Part shown: one piece after another, positions 1 to 7,043 of the stretch
How positions within the stretch are numbered: position 1 is the stretch's first letter
Layout: the number at the start of each line of letters is the position of its first letter
Position numbers and translations under genes: made by a program
Source of the DNA: Anaerolineae bacterium
GTDB lineage: Bacteria; Chloroflexota; Anaerolineae; Anaerolineales; Villigracilaceae
Assembly (NCBI GenBank): GCA_003484265.1
Contig: DNDO01000144.1
Span: 1 to 8,671, forward strand
DNA: 8,671 nucleotides
Reading direction: 5' to 3'
Notes under the pieces: model-generated
What the model was told of the DNA's origin: nothing
Seen by the model: the letters and a program-made list of their open reading frames with translations, nothing else
Database searches by the model: none

Positions 1-1025
1 TGCCCCTTCTCGATCAACATGGAAGGAAACCCATCAAGATAACTACGCATATTGCAACAGGGAAGGCCATCAGAGCGGTAGATCAACACAATGACATTCG
101 ATCTTCCAAGATCTTTATATGCAGTGTATTTAACACGAACTTCAATTGGCTCGTCGCTATAGATCTCACGAGTGGGTTCGCGATTCATATCCAGCAACTC
201 CACCCTGGTAACCTCAACGCCGCCGCCTGCATCATCCAAAGCGTCATCTGAAAGACTCATCTTTTCAATCCTTCTTTTCTCAAGAACCTGATTATATTGA
301 TCGATGATCTCGCCGCTGGTTCCGGTGCTTTGCACTTGTCCATGTTCAATATGGATCGCGCGCTCACAAACTGCCCGAACAAGCCCCATATCATGAGAGA
401 CAAAGATCAAACTCGTGCCATTGCTCAACAACGTTTTAATTCGTTCGATGCATTTCTGACGGAAAGACGCATCGCCCACTGCCAGAACTTCATCCACGAG
501 CAGGATATCCGGCTCGATACAAGATGCAACCGCAAAACCAAGTCGGACTGTCATACCAGATGAATATCGTTTTACAGGGGTGTCGATAAAATCAGATATC
601 TCTGAAAAATCCACGATCTCATCAAATCTTTTTTGTATATCCTTGTAACTAAGACCAAGAATTGTGCCATTCAAAAACACATTTTCCCGACCGGTCAGGT
701 CTGGATGAAACCCGGCTCCCAACTCAATCAGAGCTGATAGCTGACCATTGACAGTAACCGTTCCTGACGTTGGTGTTGTGATCTTCGCAAGCAACTTTAG
801 GATCGTGGATTTCCCAGCTCCATTCGGCCCAACCAATGCCAAAGATTGTCCCTTTTCCAAGTTAAAACTGACATCCTGCAGGGCCCAATGATATTTCTTG
901 TCGGCAACGTCACCTCTCCGCATTGCCTGTTTAGCCCATTGCGATATGACAGACGGCAGGCTGGTACGTGTAAGACCAAGATTATAACGTTTGGATACAT
1001 TTGAAAATTCTAAAACTGATTTCAT
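1..1025 (-). CDS. Polysaccharide ABC exporter ATPase, Wzt/TagH type (3' end beyond window)
   Basis: Cytoplasmic ATPase subunit of an ABC exporter that moves lipid-linked polysaccharide (O-antigen or teichoic-acid type) across the inner membrane. The frame is open from ATG at 1025 to the left edge, giving 341 visible codons. Walker A GPNGAGKST is at residues 66-74. The stretch ELGAGFHPDLTGREN (101-115) and the signature YSSGM (154-158, replacing LSGGQ) are typical of the Wzt/TagH family. Walker B ILLVDE is at 174-179 and the switch histidine is H211 in FVSHD. A roughly 30-residue insert precedes Walker A, as is usual in this family. From about residue 268 a beta-rich region begins that fits the Wzt C-terminal glycan-binding domain, which sets export specificity in characterised Wzt proteins; it is cut by the edge. 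The gene lies 25 nt behind the amidotransferase-like gene. No membrane subunit is visible in the window. The family call is secure; the exact glycan is unknown. Confidence 0.95.
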   Translation of the reverse strand, partial: MKSVLEFSNVSKRYNLGLTRTSLPSVISQWAKQAMRRGDVADKKYHWALQDVSFNLEKGQSLALVGPNGAGKSTILKLLAKITTPTSGTVTVNGQLSALIELGAGFHPDLTGRENVFLNGTILGLSYKDIQKRFDEIVDFSEISDFIDTPVKRYSSGMTVRLGFAVASCIEPDILLVDEVLAVGDASFRQKCIERIKTLLSNGTSLIFVSHDMGLVRAVCERAIHIEHGQVQSTGTSGEIIDQYNQVLEKRRIEKMSLSDDALDDAGGGVEVTRVELLDMNREPTREIYSDEPIEVRVKYTAYKDLGRSNVIVLIYRSDGLPCCNMRSYLDGFPSMLIEKG

Positions 1026-1040
1026 TGATGTTTCGATTTG

Positions 1041-1046
1041 TTCCTT
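1041..1046 (-). promoter_or_regulatory. Candidate ribosome binding site for the Wzt-like gene
   Basis: AAGGAA lies in the 25-nt gap after the TAA stop of the upstream gene. The distance to ATG at 1025 is long (15 nt), but the in-frame codons between them include no ATG, GTG or TTG, so 1025 remains the best start. Translation may also depend on coupling to the gene before it. Confidence 0.45.
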
Positions 1047-1050
1047 ATAT

Positions 1051-2817
1051 TTATAAGAGTCGGTACGCCAGAGTCTGTGCAGACTGTAATTTTTTAAGTG
1101 CCAAATAGTTTTCCCGATCATCATGGATGTTCCGATACTCCTGGTAGAGCATATCAACATCCAGCCAATTGGCCAATTGTTCTGATGCAGCGAAGAGTGG
1201 CCAGAGCGCATCCTTGCCTACTGCACGGATCGAATCCATGTCCATGCGGAGTTGAACATTGTCAAAGCCCGCAAAGGGACCGCGCCTGAACGCTTTAGGA
1301 AGGTAATTAACCAGGCGCTTCCTCAAAAGATAACGCCCGGTTAAAATAAACGGCTCATTGGCATAGGTTCCAGGAATAATTGCGAGCCTGCCGTAGTACC
1401 GCCGGAACACATCCGCAAGGAGTCGTCGGTCAAAAGCGGCGCGCGGGAGCGATAGACAAAAGCGCGCATAATCTTTATTCAGATACGGGGTTGCCACACC
1501 CCGCCAATAATCCGCCAGCGTGGACTGGAAGTTCGTAAAGCGACGCTGTCGATTCCATAATTCCAAATAGGTAAGTTTTTGAAAAAATGCGCCGGGCAAT
1601 TTTTCAATCTGGGTCTTCAATTCCAGCGAATTGGCCTCAAGCGAATCTTTTACGGGAATTTTTACGTGCGCAATGACTTCGTCCACTTGCCAGTTGGAAT
1701 ACCAGTCTTTTTCCAGTTGGTAAGTTTTTGGTGAAGAATGAACTTCTTCCAGCTCTTTCACAGCATCGCCAGATAATACATCTCCAAGAAATCCCGAAAT
1801 AATGGGGGCTTCCGATTCGTTGGCAATCTCATCCAGAAAAGTCATTTGGTACATGCCATGGAAATGCATGTCGCTGCCAAATAAGCCCGCCCAACGCTGG
1901 GTATATTTCACTAGAAAGTTTTCATGCAGGTCAATGCGTTTCCATGGAAAACCAAGTGTCTTTGCAATCTTACGGGAGTAAACCGCATCTGTCGTATCGG
2001 AAGCACCCCAGGCAAATGCACTTACATCAGCCCCAACATCCGCCGCAACACCAGCAATCAACCTTGAATCCAAACCCGATGAAAGAGGTAATATCCACGT
2101 AGATTTTTTTTTCAAAGTATCAGCGATCGCCCGATGCGACAGATCGTACATTTCATCTACAAGATCGTCCCAGTTCGTCTCCCACCGGCTCTGACTCGGT
2201 TGCACACTCCAAACCTTCTCCACGCGAAGACCATTTTCATTCCATTCCGCGACACTATCGGGCGGAAGAATTTTCATATCTTTATATAATGTCCAATCAG
2301 ATAGAAAGTGTCCATTGATTAACATGGATACTAATCCGGGTGTGAATATATCATCAACGGTGAAACCGGCTGTATCTACGATGACGGGCTCAAGCGTGGA
2401 AGCTATGCGTCCCTTTCCGACTTGAGCATGAAAGACCGGGATACTTCCCAGCCAGTCGTTCCACTTCGTCCAGCGTTTTCCATCTGCACTTATACGAAGC
2501 AGGATTACACGTCCATCCCAGGGGAGTTCAAAGTCTGCTGGTTGATTGATATTCATCAGGTCTTCCTGCACCTGAAACCAATTTGCATTTCCATGGGGAG
2601 AGCCGATTAAAGCAAGTAATGATCCATCTGGCATGGTGTGAACACGCTCGGTTACTTCCTTGTGGCCCCATACATTGAGCTGGGTCTCCCCGCAAGCGAA
2701 AGACCTCTGCTCCAAGTGATCAAAATTAGAAAGTGCTTTTTTTTCAGAATTTAGCAACCTCCCTACTGACTCTTTATCTAAATTGTCAAACAAACTAAAA
2801 CCAATAATGGATCCCAT
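1051..2817 (-). CDS. Asparagine synthetase-like amidotransferase, glutaminase Cys missing
   Basis: A 588-residue protein with the two-domain layout of class-B asparagine synthetases. The C-terminal half has the ATP-pyrophosphatase loop LSSGLDSR (245-252; family form SGGxDS) and the second conserved motif SGFLGDVLSGD (341-351; compare GxGGDELFGGY). This chemistry adenylates a carboxylate and then transfers nitrogen to it. The N-terminal half resembles the class-II glutaminase domain only weakly: GRVILLRISADG at 102-113 and WLGSIPVFHA at 122-131 match the region of usual RDxxGxxPLYY motifs. The start reads MGSIIGF where family members read MCGIAGF, so the nucleophilic Cys2 is absent. Relatives in O-antigen loci (for example WbpS) are linked to amidation of uronic acids, so a sugar-carboxylate substrate is plausible here by context. 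An inactive or ammonia-dependent enzyme is also possible. The start is supported by GAAGGA upstream and by this N-terminal alignment. Confidence 0.9.
   Translation of the reverse strand: MGSIIGFSLFDNLDKESVGRLLNSEKKALSNFDHLEQRSFACGETQLNVWGHKEVTERVHTMPDGSLLALIGSPHGNANWFQVQEDLMNINQPADFELPWDGRVILLRISADGKRWTKWNDWLGSIPVFHAQVGKGRIASTLEPVIVDTAGFTVDDIFTPGLVSMLINGHFLSDWTLYKDMKILPPDSVAEWNENGLRVEKVWSVQPSQSRWETNWDDLVDEMYDLSHRAIADTLKKKSTWILPLSSGLDSRLIAGVAADVGADVSAFAWGASDTTDAVYSRKIAKTLGFPWKRIDLHENFLVKYTQRWAGLFGSDMHFHGMYQMTFLDEIANESEAPIISGFLGDVLSGDAVKELEEVHSSPKTYQLEKDWYSNWQVDEVIAHVKIPVKDSLEANSLELKTQIEKLPGAFFQKLTYLELWNRQRRFTNFQSTLADYWRGVATPYLNKDYARFCLSLPRAAFDRRLLADVFRRYYGRLAIIPGTYANEPFILTGRYLLRKRLVNYLPKAFRRGPFAGFDNVQLRMDMDSIRAVGKDALWPLFAASEQLANWLDVDMLYQEYRNIHDDRENYLALKKLQSAQTLAYRLL
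2104..2112 (-). repeat. A9 homopolymer in the amidotransferase-like gene
   Basis: Nine consecutive A on the coding strand encode Lys236-Lys238, just ahead of the ATP-binding loop at 245-252. Slippage by one base would shift the frame before the catalytic motif. No repeat-copy variation can be seen from a single sequence. Confidence 0.9.
2737..2744 (-). repeat. A8 homopolymer near the start of the amidotransferase-like gene
   Basis: Eight consecutive A on the coding strand span the end of the Glu25 codon and Lys26-Lys27. It is the second long A run in the same gene and lies early enough that a slip would abolish nearly the whole product. Confidence 0.85.
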
Positions 2818-2828
2818 AAATTCGATTA

Positions 2829-2834
2829 TCCTTC
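2829..2834 (-). promoter_or_regulatory. Ribosome binding site for the amidotransferase-like gene
   Basis: GAAGGA directly follows the TAA stop of the upstream propeller gene and sits 11 nt before ATG at 2817. It is the best Shine-Dalgarno match among the intergenic gaps of the window and fixes the start that yields MGSIIGF. Confidence 0.7.
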
Positions 2835-4364
2835 TTATTTTCGCCGCTTGAGGAACAATTGGTATCCGAAAAGGACCACCACCAAAACCAGCAGAACAGG
2901 AATCACGCCAAGAATAATTGAAAGAGCGGGGTTCGTTCCAAGATTGGACGGAGGAGCAAGATCAAAGATGGATTCATCCGGGAGCGGCGTAGGAGCAATC
3001 GAAAATGGAATAGCCGTGGCATCTGTTTCACCCGAAGTTACAGCAGGAATTGTTGAAAATGGAACCACGGGCAGTTCAGGTATGTCCAATACGGAATATG
3101 AATACCAGATACCACTCTCTCCCGAACCAGGATCCTCCCGCCACACAGCCAGCAGAACATTTCCCTGAACTACAATTGACCTGACATCATGCGCTGGAAC
3201 TGTAGTTACAAACCGGTCGGGGTTAGTCCATACACCGTTTTGGAACGCGCTATGCCATATACCGCCTATCAGATTGTAGTCACCTTCTTCATCGATCGAT
3301 TCTATGCGCTGAATAAACAATGTATGAGGCGCGCCATTTCCATCCAACGCCAAAGTATGCTCACCGCTTCGTCCGACGTGGAACGGGAACGGATCCAGTG
3401 GCTCATTCCATGTTTGACCGCCATTGGTGGATACGCGGACACGCTGGATAGGGCGACCTGGATTCACAGGACGCCCGGCGAAGGGATTCCCTCCGTTATA
3501 AACGACTACTATCTCCTTTCCATTATCAACAAGTGCCGGAAATGACGGACCAAAATAATCCGGAAGATCGATACGTGTGTCCAATTCAACAGGGATACCC
3601 CATTCAGCCGCCTGCATGTCATAGTTCGCAAAATATAACGATTCATCCACGCCGAGATTTGTCACTACATTCCAAACCGCCCTCGCATTCCGATCTGGCC
3701 CCATAACCATGCGCAGACTGAATGGTAGCAGGGTTGTATCATCTGTCAGAAAAACCGGCGAAGGCTTGGTCCAGGTTATACCTGCGTTCGAGGATGAAAC
3801 AGAATAAACTCCATTTCCGTCGATATTTCCACTATAAATAATTACCAGCGTCCCTTGATCATCGCCGACCATGGCTGCGGAATTTATACCCGACGCTCCT
3901 TCAGCCACCATGACAGGCAACGACCATACCAGCGCCGAGTCTGCGAGGACTGCCGGCGCACTGGAATAATATATAGCAGTGTTGGGAGTATCTCCGGACA
4001 TAAATATAACGTGCAAATTGCCGGTCGAATCCAATAGCGCAGAGAGAAAATCAGACCGTCCATTTGAGATGGGTGAAAGTATGATATCCACTGGACGAGT
4101 CCAGCCGCTGTTCAGCGACCATTGACGGTAAACCACTGCATGTCTGCGATCTCCTGTCCCCACCCATTGACTGGCAAACGCGTGGACGGTCCTGTTCTGG
4201 TCTGCCACAAGAAATGGCGTGAATGTTTCATCTCGATAACCGGGAACCTGTTTGTCTGGAGACCAGCTTGCAACGGCCCTAGCCTGGACGTGATTACTCC
4301 CCGAGAAGATAATCAATAGGAATTCAGCGAGAAATGCAGAAAGGATAATATTAAATTTTCTCAT
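2835..4364 (-). CDS. Secreted, membrane-anchored seven-repeat beta-propeller (sialidase/BNR-like)
   Basis: A 509-residue surface protein of unknown function. Residues 1-28 form a signal peptide (MRKF, hydrophobic core, cleavage near VQA). The body carries seven beta-strand repeats spaced 55-60 residues, for example RTVHAF (about 58-63), GNLHVIF, GTLVIIY, ARAVWN, EIVVVY, APHTLF and NVLLAVW (402-408). Two Asp boxes are seen: SNAGITW (192-198) and STNGGQTW (312-319). This points to one seven-bladed propeller. A Pro/Ser/Thr-rich stalk (about 428-475) leads to a hydrophobic helix (about 481-503) ending in KRRK, so the propeller should face outward. The ATG at 4364 overlaps the upstream stop as ATGA; an ATG at 4391 would add nine polar residues before the signal peptide and is less likely. 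Asp-box propellers include sialidases, but no clear FRIP motif is seen, so enzyme activity is not claimed. It is a paralogue of the upstream gene. Confidence 0.85.
   Translation of the reverse strand: MRKFNIILSAFLAEFLLIIFSGSNHVQARAVASWSPDKQVPGYRDETFTPFLVADQNRTVHAFASQWVGTGDRRHAVVYRQWSLNSGWTRPVDIILSPISNGRSDFLSALLDSTGNLHVIFMSGDTPNTAIYYSSAPAVLADSALVWSLPVMVAEGASGINSAAMVGDDQGTLVIIYSGNIDGNGVYSVSSSNAGITWTKPSPVFLTDDTTLLPFSLRMVMGPDRNARAVWNVVTNLGVDESLYFANYDMQAAEWGIPVELDTRIDLPDYFGPSFPALVDNGKEIVVVYNGGNPFAGRPVNPGRPIQRVRVSTNGGQTWNEPLDPFPFHVGRSGEHTLALDGNGAPHTLFIQRIESIDEEGDYNLIGGIWHSAFQNGVWTNPDRFVTTVPAHDVRSIVVQGNVLLAVWREDPGSGESGIWYSYSVLDIPELPVVPFSTIPAVTSGETDATAIPFSIAPTPLPDESIFDLAPPSNLGTNPALSIILGVIPVLLVLVVVLFGYQLFLKRRK
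4361..4364 (-). other. ATGA stop/start overlap between the two propeller genes
   Basis: The TGA that ends the longer propeller gene (4363-4361) overlaps ATG of the shorter one (4364-4362). No Shine-Dalgarno sequence precedes this ATG, which suits translation by coupling or reinitiation and would keep the two products in linked amounts. Confidence 0.8.
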
Positions 4365-7033
4365 TTTGCGTTTTTCGAAGGTCGGCGCCATACCAGCAAA
4401 TAAACCGTGACTAAGACACCAGCTCCAATTAAAACAATGCCTGCAATATTTCGTTGAAACGGAGACGTGGAAACATTGTCATCGTACAAGACTGAATAAT
4501 CAGGGGTCGGGGTAATATCCAGAGGAAACAGACCTGTTTCATTTGAATCGAGCAAAGGCGTAGGGATTACCGGTATATCGGTATCAGCCTGAGCATTTTC
4601 GAGATATCGGGTGAAAGCCAGAACCTCGCTCTGAATTTTTTTATTCATGGTTCGTTCCACCGGCACGAAGATGTCCAAGAGCCCAGTTGAAGAAATAGTA
4701 GCAGAGAGTGAATAATTCACATTTTCGCCTTTAATTGCAATATCTTTGGTTAATGCAAGATTCCACTCAGACCCATCCCACCGCCAATCCTGGAGAACAA
4801 CATCTTCCTGGTTGATAATTTGGCTGTCTGTTTTCTCGACTATTTGGATAAAATGCAATTCACCATTATTGTTGGAAACAAGGTCAACCAGCGTGGGTCC
4901 ATCGTTTACACCGGTTACATTTTCCTGTTGACCCCAGGTCAACCCACTGTCTTGAGATGTTTGGGATAAATTTGCAACAACCAATCCATCATATTCCTGC
5001 CATACTACGTGAACTACACCATCATAGCTGGAAACATCAGCCCAATTAATATCCCCATCACTAATGATCTGAGCATCACTCCAAGTTGAACCGCCATCCT
5101 GTGAACGGGAATAATACAACCCTACTGGCTGCCCAACGCGAAAAGTACTTCTTATAAAGAATAAATGTAACACGCCGTCAGAGCCTATACTTAATTTGGG
5201 CTGTTTGACCCCGTCCCAGTTAGCCGCTACCGCGTCGAAAACCTTTACAGGCAGGGACCAGCTGCTCCCGTTATCGATCGATTGAATAACATATACCCCC
5301 CGCTCTTCGTTAATGGATATTACATAGGCAACCACCATTCTCCCTGAGCCGTCTACAACAATATCCGGAGAATTGATTAACTGCGATGATGAAGGTATTC
5401 CGACGACCTTCTCCCATTCGGAAGACAAGTTTGCCCTTTCCAGGTTCGCCCAACTGTAAAGCAGATCCCCGTTACTGTCATCGATCCAGGTTAATAACAA
5501 GCGATCCTTTGAATCGGCGTAAACAGACAACTGCACAGGCACGCCATTAAACGATGTAATTACTGATTCGGGATTACTCCATGTCCTGCCATCCCAGCGG
5601 GAATATTGAATGGTGATATTATTTATCGATTCGTCGCCAACTGGAGATTGCACCCAAACAGCGTGAACCTTCCCGTCTTTGTCAGCAGTGGATGAAAAAT
5701 ATGTAACTTGTTCAGGCTTTTCAGATTTTATTGGAAGGGCCTTCGCATCCCCCCATATGGATGAAGAGGAAAACCAGGCTTCGACCGGCTCCAAGCGACG
5801 AGACAAAAACCAAACATCACCACCACGCCCCTGATCACAGCCTAGCACATATAATTGATTATCCTGAATTAGATCGAACCGGCAGCCCAGCAGAATGGCA
5901 TCAAATGTTAATGGGTTTGAAAATGATGGGAGCTGGGTTTGCGACTGCGGTTCACTCCATTTTTTGCCGTCCCATGCAACCAAAGTTGGATTCACTTCCC
6001 CGACAAAATATGCAGTCACATAGTTTTCATTATGCTCGAAGATATTGGTACTTATCGGGCAATCAGACCTACCCCCAAGGACTGCTGTTGTGTCTCCCCA
6101 TGTCTTACCGTCGTCCTCTGACCATTGACTGTAAATAGTACATTTTGCTGAACCGGGCTCACCTGCCTGCCACAAAAGCATGACTTTTTCCTCGTATGCA
6201 GACACTGTCAGGTTATAGGGTGTATCAATCCCTCCCGTGTCCTGTGGTCCCTTTATTTGTTGAGATTCATTCCATGTTACGCCCAAATCATCAGATATAG
6301 ACATGAAAACGCGTTTCTGAGCCCGATCATCCCACGTGACATACGCTCGGTTGTTAAATGCTGTTTTAGAAGTGGAAATGCGTATATAGGCATCGTCTTG
6401 TTTTGTGGCGCGGAAATATTCGGATGCATAAAGCAGGGTCGAGTCCGACCAAAACCCACCGCCGATAATTGATTGCCGGTAATATACGCCAGCAGGATTT
6501 AATTCGGAGGAACCACTTCGAATATATGCAATGTGTAATGCACCGCGATAATCCAGGGTAACATTAAAACTCAATATATCGCGCGCCAGACGGCCAGTCG
6601 TCTTCCATTTACTTGGATTAATAATATCCAAAGTTGTTGCTTGTCCGTAGAATAAACTTCCATCATTGGCTATCCAGAATATATGGATGGACCCATTCGC
6701 ATCTGCCAGCAAAAAGGGGGTAGAGTCTCTTGGTCCGAACGGGAATTTTACATAAACCGGGGAAGTCCACGTCATACCGTCCACACTTTGGCTGTATTTA
6801 TAGTTTCCCGTATCATCCACCTTGTCCACCCAGATCACATGCAATACACCTTGATAATCCTTGACCAGAATGGGATTAATTGCCGAACCCGAAAACGAAA
6901 GATTCACCGGGTCAGACCAATCCTGGTCAGTCTGGGCATGAATCCTTGGAATCGAATTGAAGAACATAATCATGACAAGTAATAAAGATGCAGACAGATT
7001 GTTTATTAATTTTGTTTTCTTCATTATTTTCAT
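4361..7033 (-). CDS. Secreted, membrane-anchored double beta-propeller with Asp boxes (sialidase/BNR-like)
   Basis: An 890-residue surface protein of unknown function. Residues 1-33 form a signal peptide (cleavage near RIHA/QT). About 14 blade-like strand repeats occur every 50-65 residues, such as GVLHVIW (62-68), GSIHIFW (114-120), GALHIAY (164-170), GKVHAVW (454-460), GVLHLFF (620-626) and GVVHVVW (672-678), suggesting two seven-bladed propellers. Asp-box motifs include SDDLGVTW (247-254), SEDDGKTW (305-312), SIDNGSSW (585-592), SQDGGSTW (644-651) and SQDSGLTW (693-700). A stalk with PTP motifs (about 823-846) precedes a membrane helix (about 863-881) and a basic tail, so the body faces outward. 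ATG at 7033 lies 10 nt after the ligase stop. ATG at 7024, with a weak GGAT eight bases upstream, is nearly as good. ATG at 7069 would overlap the ligase and prepend 12 residues that do not fit the signal peptide. No sialidase FRIP motif was recognised. Confidence 0.85.
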   Translation of the reverse strand: MKIMKKTKLINNLSASLLLVMIMFFNSIPRIHAQTDQDWSDPVNLSFSGSAINPILVKDYQGVLHVIWVDKVDDTGNYKYSQSVDGMTWTSPVYVKFPFGPRDSTPFLLADANGSIHIFWIANDGSLFYGQATTLDIINPSKWKTTGRLARDILSFNVTLDYRGALHIAYIRSGSSELNPAGVYYRQSIIGGGFWSDSTLLYASEYFRATKQDDAYIRISTSKTAFNNRAYVTWDDRAQKRVFMSISDDLGVTWNESQQIKGPQDTGGIDTPYNLTVSAYEEKVMLLWQAGEPGSAKCTIYSQWSEDDGKTWGDTTAVLGGRSDCPISTNIFEHNENYVTAYFVGEVNPTLVAWDGKKWSEPQSQTQLPSFSNPLTFDAILLGCRFDLIQDNQLYVLGCDQGRGGDVWFLSRRLEPVEAWFSSSSIWGDAKALPIKSEKPEQVTYFSSTADKDGKVHAVWVQSPVGDESINNITIQYSRWDGRTWSNPESVITSFNGVPVQLSVYADSKDRLLLTWIDDSNGDLLYSWANLERANLSSEWEKVVGIPSSSQLINSPDIVVDGSGRMVVAYVISINEERGVYVIQSIDNGSSWSLPVKVFDAVAANWDGVKQPKLSIGSDGVLHLFFIRSTFRVGQPVGLYYSRSQDGGSTWSDAQIISDGDINWADVSSYDGVVHVVWQEYDGLVVANLSQTSQDSGLTWGQQENVTGVNDGPTLVDLVSNNNGELHFIQIVEKTDSQIINQEDVVLQDWRWDGSEWNLALTKDIAIKGENVNYSLSATISSTGLLDIFVPVERTMNKKIQSEVLAFTRYLENAQADTDIPVIPTPLLDSNETGLFPLDITPTPDYSVLYDDNVSTSPFQRNIAGIVLIGAGVLVTVYLLVWRRPSKNAK

Positions 7034-7043
7034 CCAATCAAGG

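Noticed and set aside
297..563. 88-codon open frame on the plus strand
   Set aside because: It is antisense to the Wzt-like ATPase, whose minus-strand frame carries all ABC motifs through this stretch.
2104..2112. T-run on the plus strand as a transcription terminator
   Set aside because: It lies inside a coding region, on the strand opposite the gene, and no GC-rich hairpin precedes it.
2848..3545. Two plus-strand open frames of 106 and 118 codons
   Set aside because: They mirror the shorter propeller gene; neither has a ribosome binding site or domain that could be recognised.
5731..6138. 135-codon open frame on the plus strand
   Set aside because: It lies wholly opposite the longer propeller gene, has low-complexity His/Pro-rich content and no recognisable domain, whereas the minus-strand frame has signal peptide, repeats and anchor.
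2835..7033. Calling the two propellers active sialidases
   Set aside because: Asp boxes are structural and occur in many propellers. No FRIP motif or Arg triad was identified, and the repeat count suggests seven-bladed rather than six-bladed rings.
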